Below, piece after piece: positions 5,202 through 5,533 of a DNA stretch of 5,533 nucleotides (position 1 is its first letter; every line of letters starts with the position of its first letter). This stretch comes from Planctomycetales bacterium (GTDB taxonomy: Bacteria; Planctomycetota; Planctomycetia; Gemmatales; Gemmataceae), in NCBI GenBank assembly GCA_020054355.1, contig JAGVLI010000420.1, positions 1-5,533 of the forward strand, in the 5' to 3' direction. A model generated the notes under the pieces. That model made no database searches. It saw nothing but the letters and a program-made list of their open reading frames with translations, and had not been told where the DNA came from. Made by a program: the position numbers and the translations under genes.

Positions 5202-5533
5202 GTGCCCACTCTGCGCTTGCTGCCGGCGGGAAGCCGACCCGCCGAGCAGACCGGCGAGTTACTCTGTTGTGCCTACACCGCCGATGGGGCCTTCCTCCTC
5301 ACGGGCGGCTGGGATGGGCACCTGCGCCTCTGGGAGACCGGCAACGGCTCGCACGTCACGGCTTTCCGGGCGAGCGAGAAGCCGGTCGCCGCTTGCGCGA
5401 CCTCCCCCGACGGCAAAAACCTGGTCTCCGGTTCCCTCGAAGGCATGCTGACGGTCTGGGACGCCCTGACCCACCAGCAGAAAGTCAACTTCCTGGCGCA
5501 CACCCGGCCGATCTCCGGGATTCAGTACGGCTA
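5202..5533 (+). CDS. WD40-repeat protein, 5' part, cut by the right window edge
   Basis: From a GTG at 5202 the frame is open to the end of the window, giving 110 residues. Two WD40 repeats are visible. The first, at about 19-46, has YTADGAFLLTGGWDGHLRLW; the second, at about 61-88, has TSPDGKNLVSGSLEGMLTVW. Residues 98-110 (FLAHTRPISGIQYG) start a third. The paired 'DG..L.(S/T)G..(D/E)G.L..W' pattern is typical. Such beta-propellers are protein-binding scaffolds; since no signal peptide or kinase domain comes first, this is probably a cytosolic propeller of six or seven repeats, but the missing 3' part could carry other domains. AAGGGAG at 5190-5196, 5 nt from the GTG, supports this start; an in-frame GTG at 5175 has a poorer site. 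Partner and role are unknown. Confidence 0.85.
   Translation, partial: MPTLRLLPAGSRPAEQTGELLCCAYTADGAFLLTGGWDGHLRLWETGNGSHVTAFRASEKPVAACATSPDGKNLVSGSLEGMLTVWDALTHQQKVNFLAHTRPISGIQYG

Noticed and set aside
4928..5209. A 93-codon minus-strand open frame in the spacer before the WD40 gene
   Set aside because: It reads straight through the nested palindrome; peptides such as CHDWNRD are translations of the repeat, so this is probably spurious.
1..5533. A defence or mobile-element system
   Set aside because: No transposase, integrase, nuclease, toxin-antitoxin or reverse transcriptase pattern was found in any frame; a kinase and a WD40 gene together are common in planctomycetes and not enough.

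Overview
The window looks like a piece of a GC-rich planctomycete chromosome, most likely of the Gemmata/Gemmataceae type. That is an inference from gene content: a small serine/threonine kinase with an HCD catalytic loop, a DUF418 membrane protein, a lysine/glutamate-rich membrane-anchored coiled-coil protein of a kind I associate with planctomycetes, a free-standing secretin/pilus N-terminal domain, and a WD40 protein. GTG starts and long spurious antisense ORFs fit high GC. No phage, plasmid, transposase, CRISPR, tRNA or rRNA gene is visible.

Left part, minus strand (1-2567): the first 14 codons of a gene leaving the window at base 1, then the cytosolic kinase (141-977), then the ten-helix DUF418 protein (1269-2567). 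The 291-bp gap between DUF418 and the kinase holds a GC palindrome just after the DUF418 stop, an AT-rich island that may carry the kinase promoter, and an 8-bp inverted repeat in the putative kinase leader.

Divergent region (2568-2883): 316 bp without a gene. On the minus strand it has a perfect TATAAT facing DUF418. On the plus strand it has TTGACA-N16-TAGACT, followed by a leader that can fold into two mutually exclusive hairpins and a strong ribosome binding site.

Right part, plus strand (2884-5533): the 516-residue membrane-anchored coiled-coil protein ends in a textbook intrinsic terminator. Only 27 bp after the terminator T-run lies the start of a 133-residue exported protein with a pilus/secretin N-terminal domain. 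Next comes a 270-bp spacer with a 70-nt nested palindrome (two inverted copies of a 20-nt palindrome), then the start of a WD40-repeat gene that runs off the right edge.

The genes do not form an obvious single pathway. Nothing here is a clear defence or mobile system. The most notable items are the nested palindrome, the unusual terminator/start arrangement ahead of the pilus-domain gene, and the uncharacterised coiled-coil protein.
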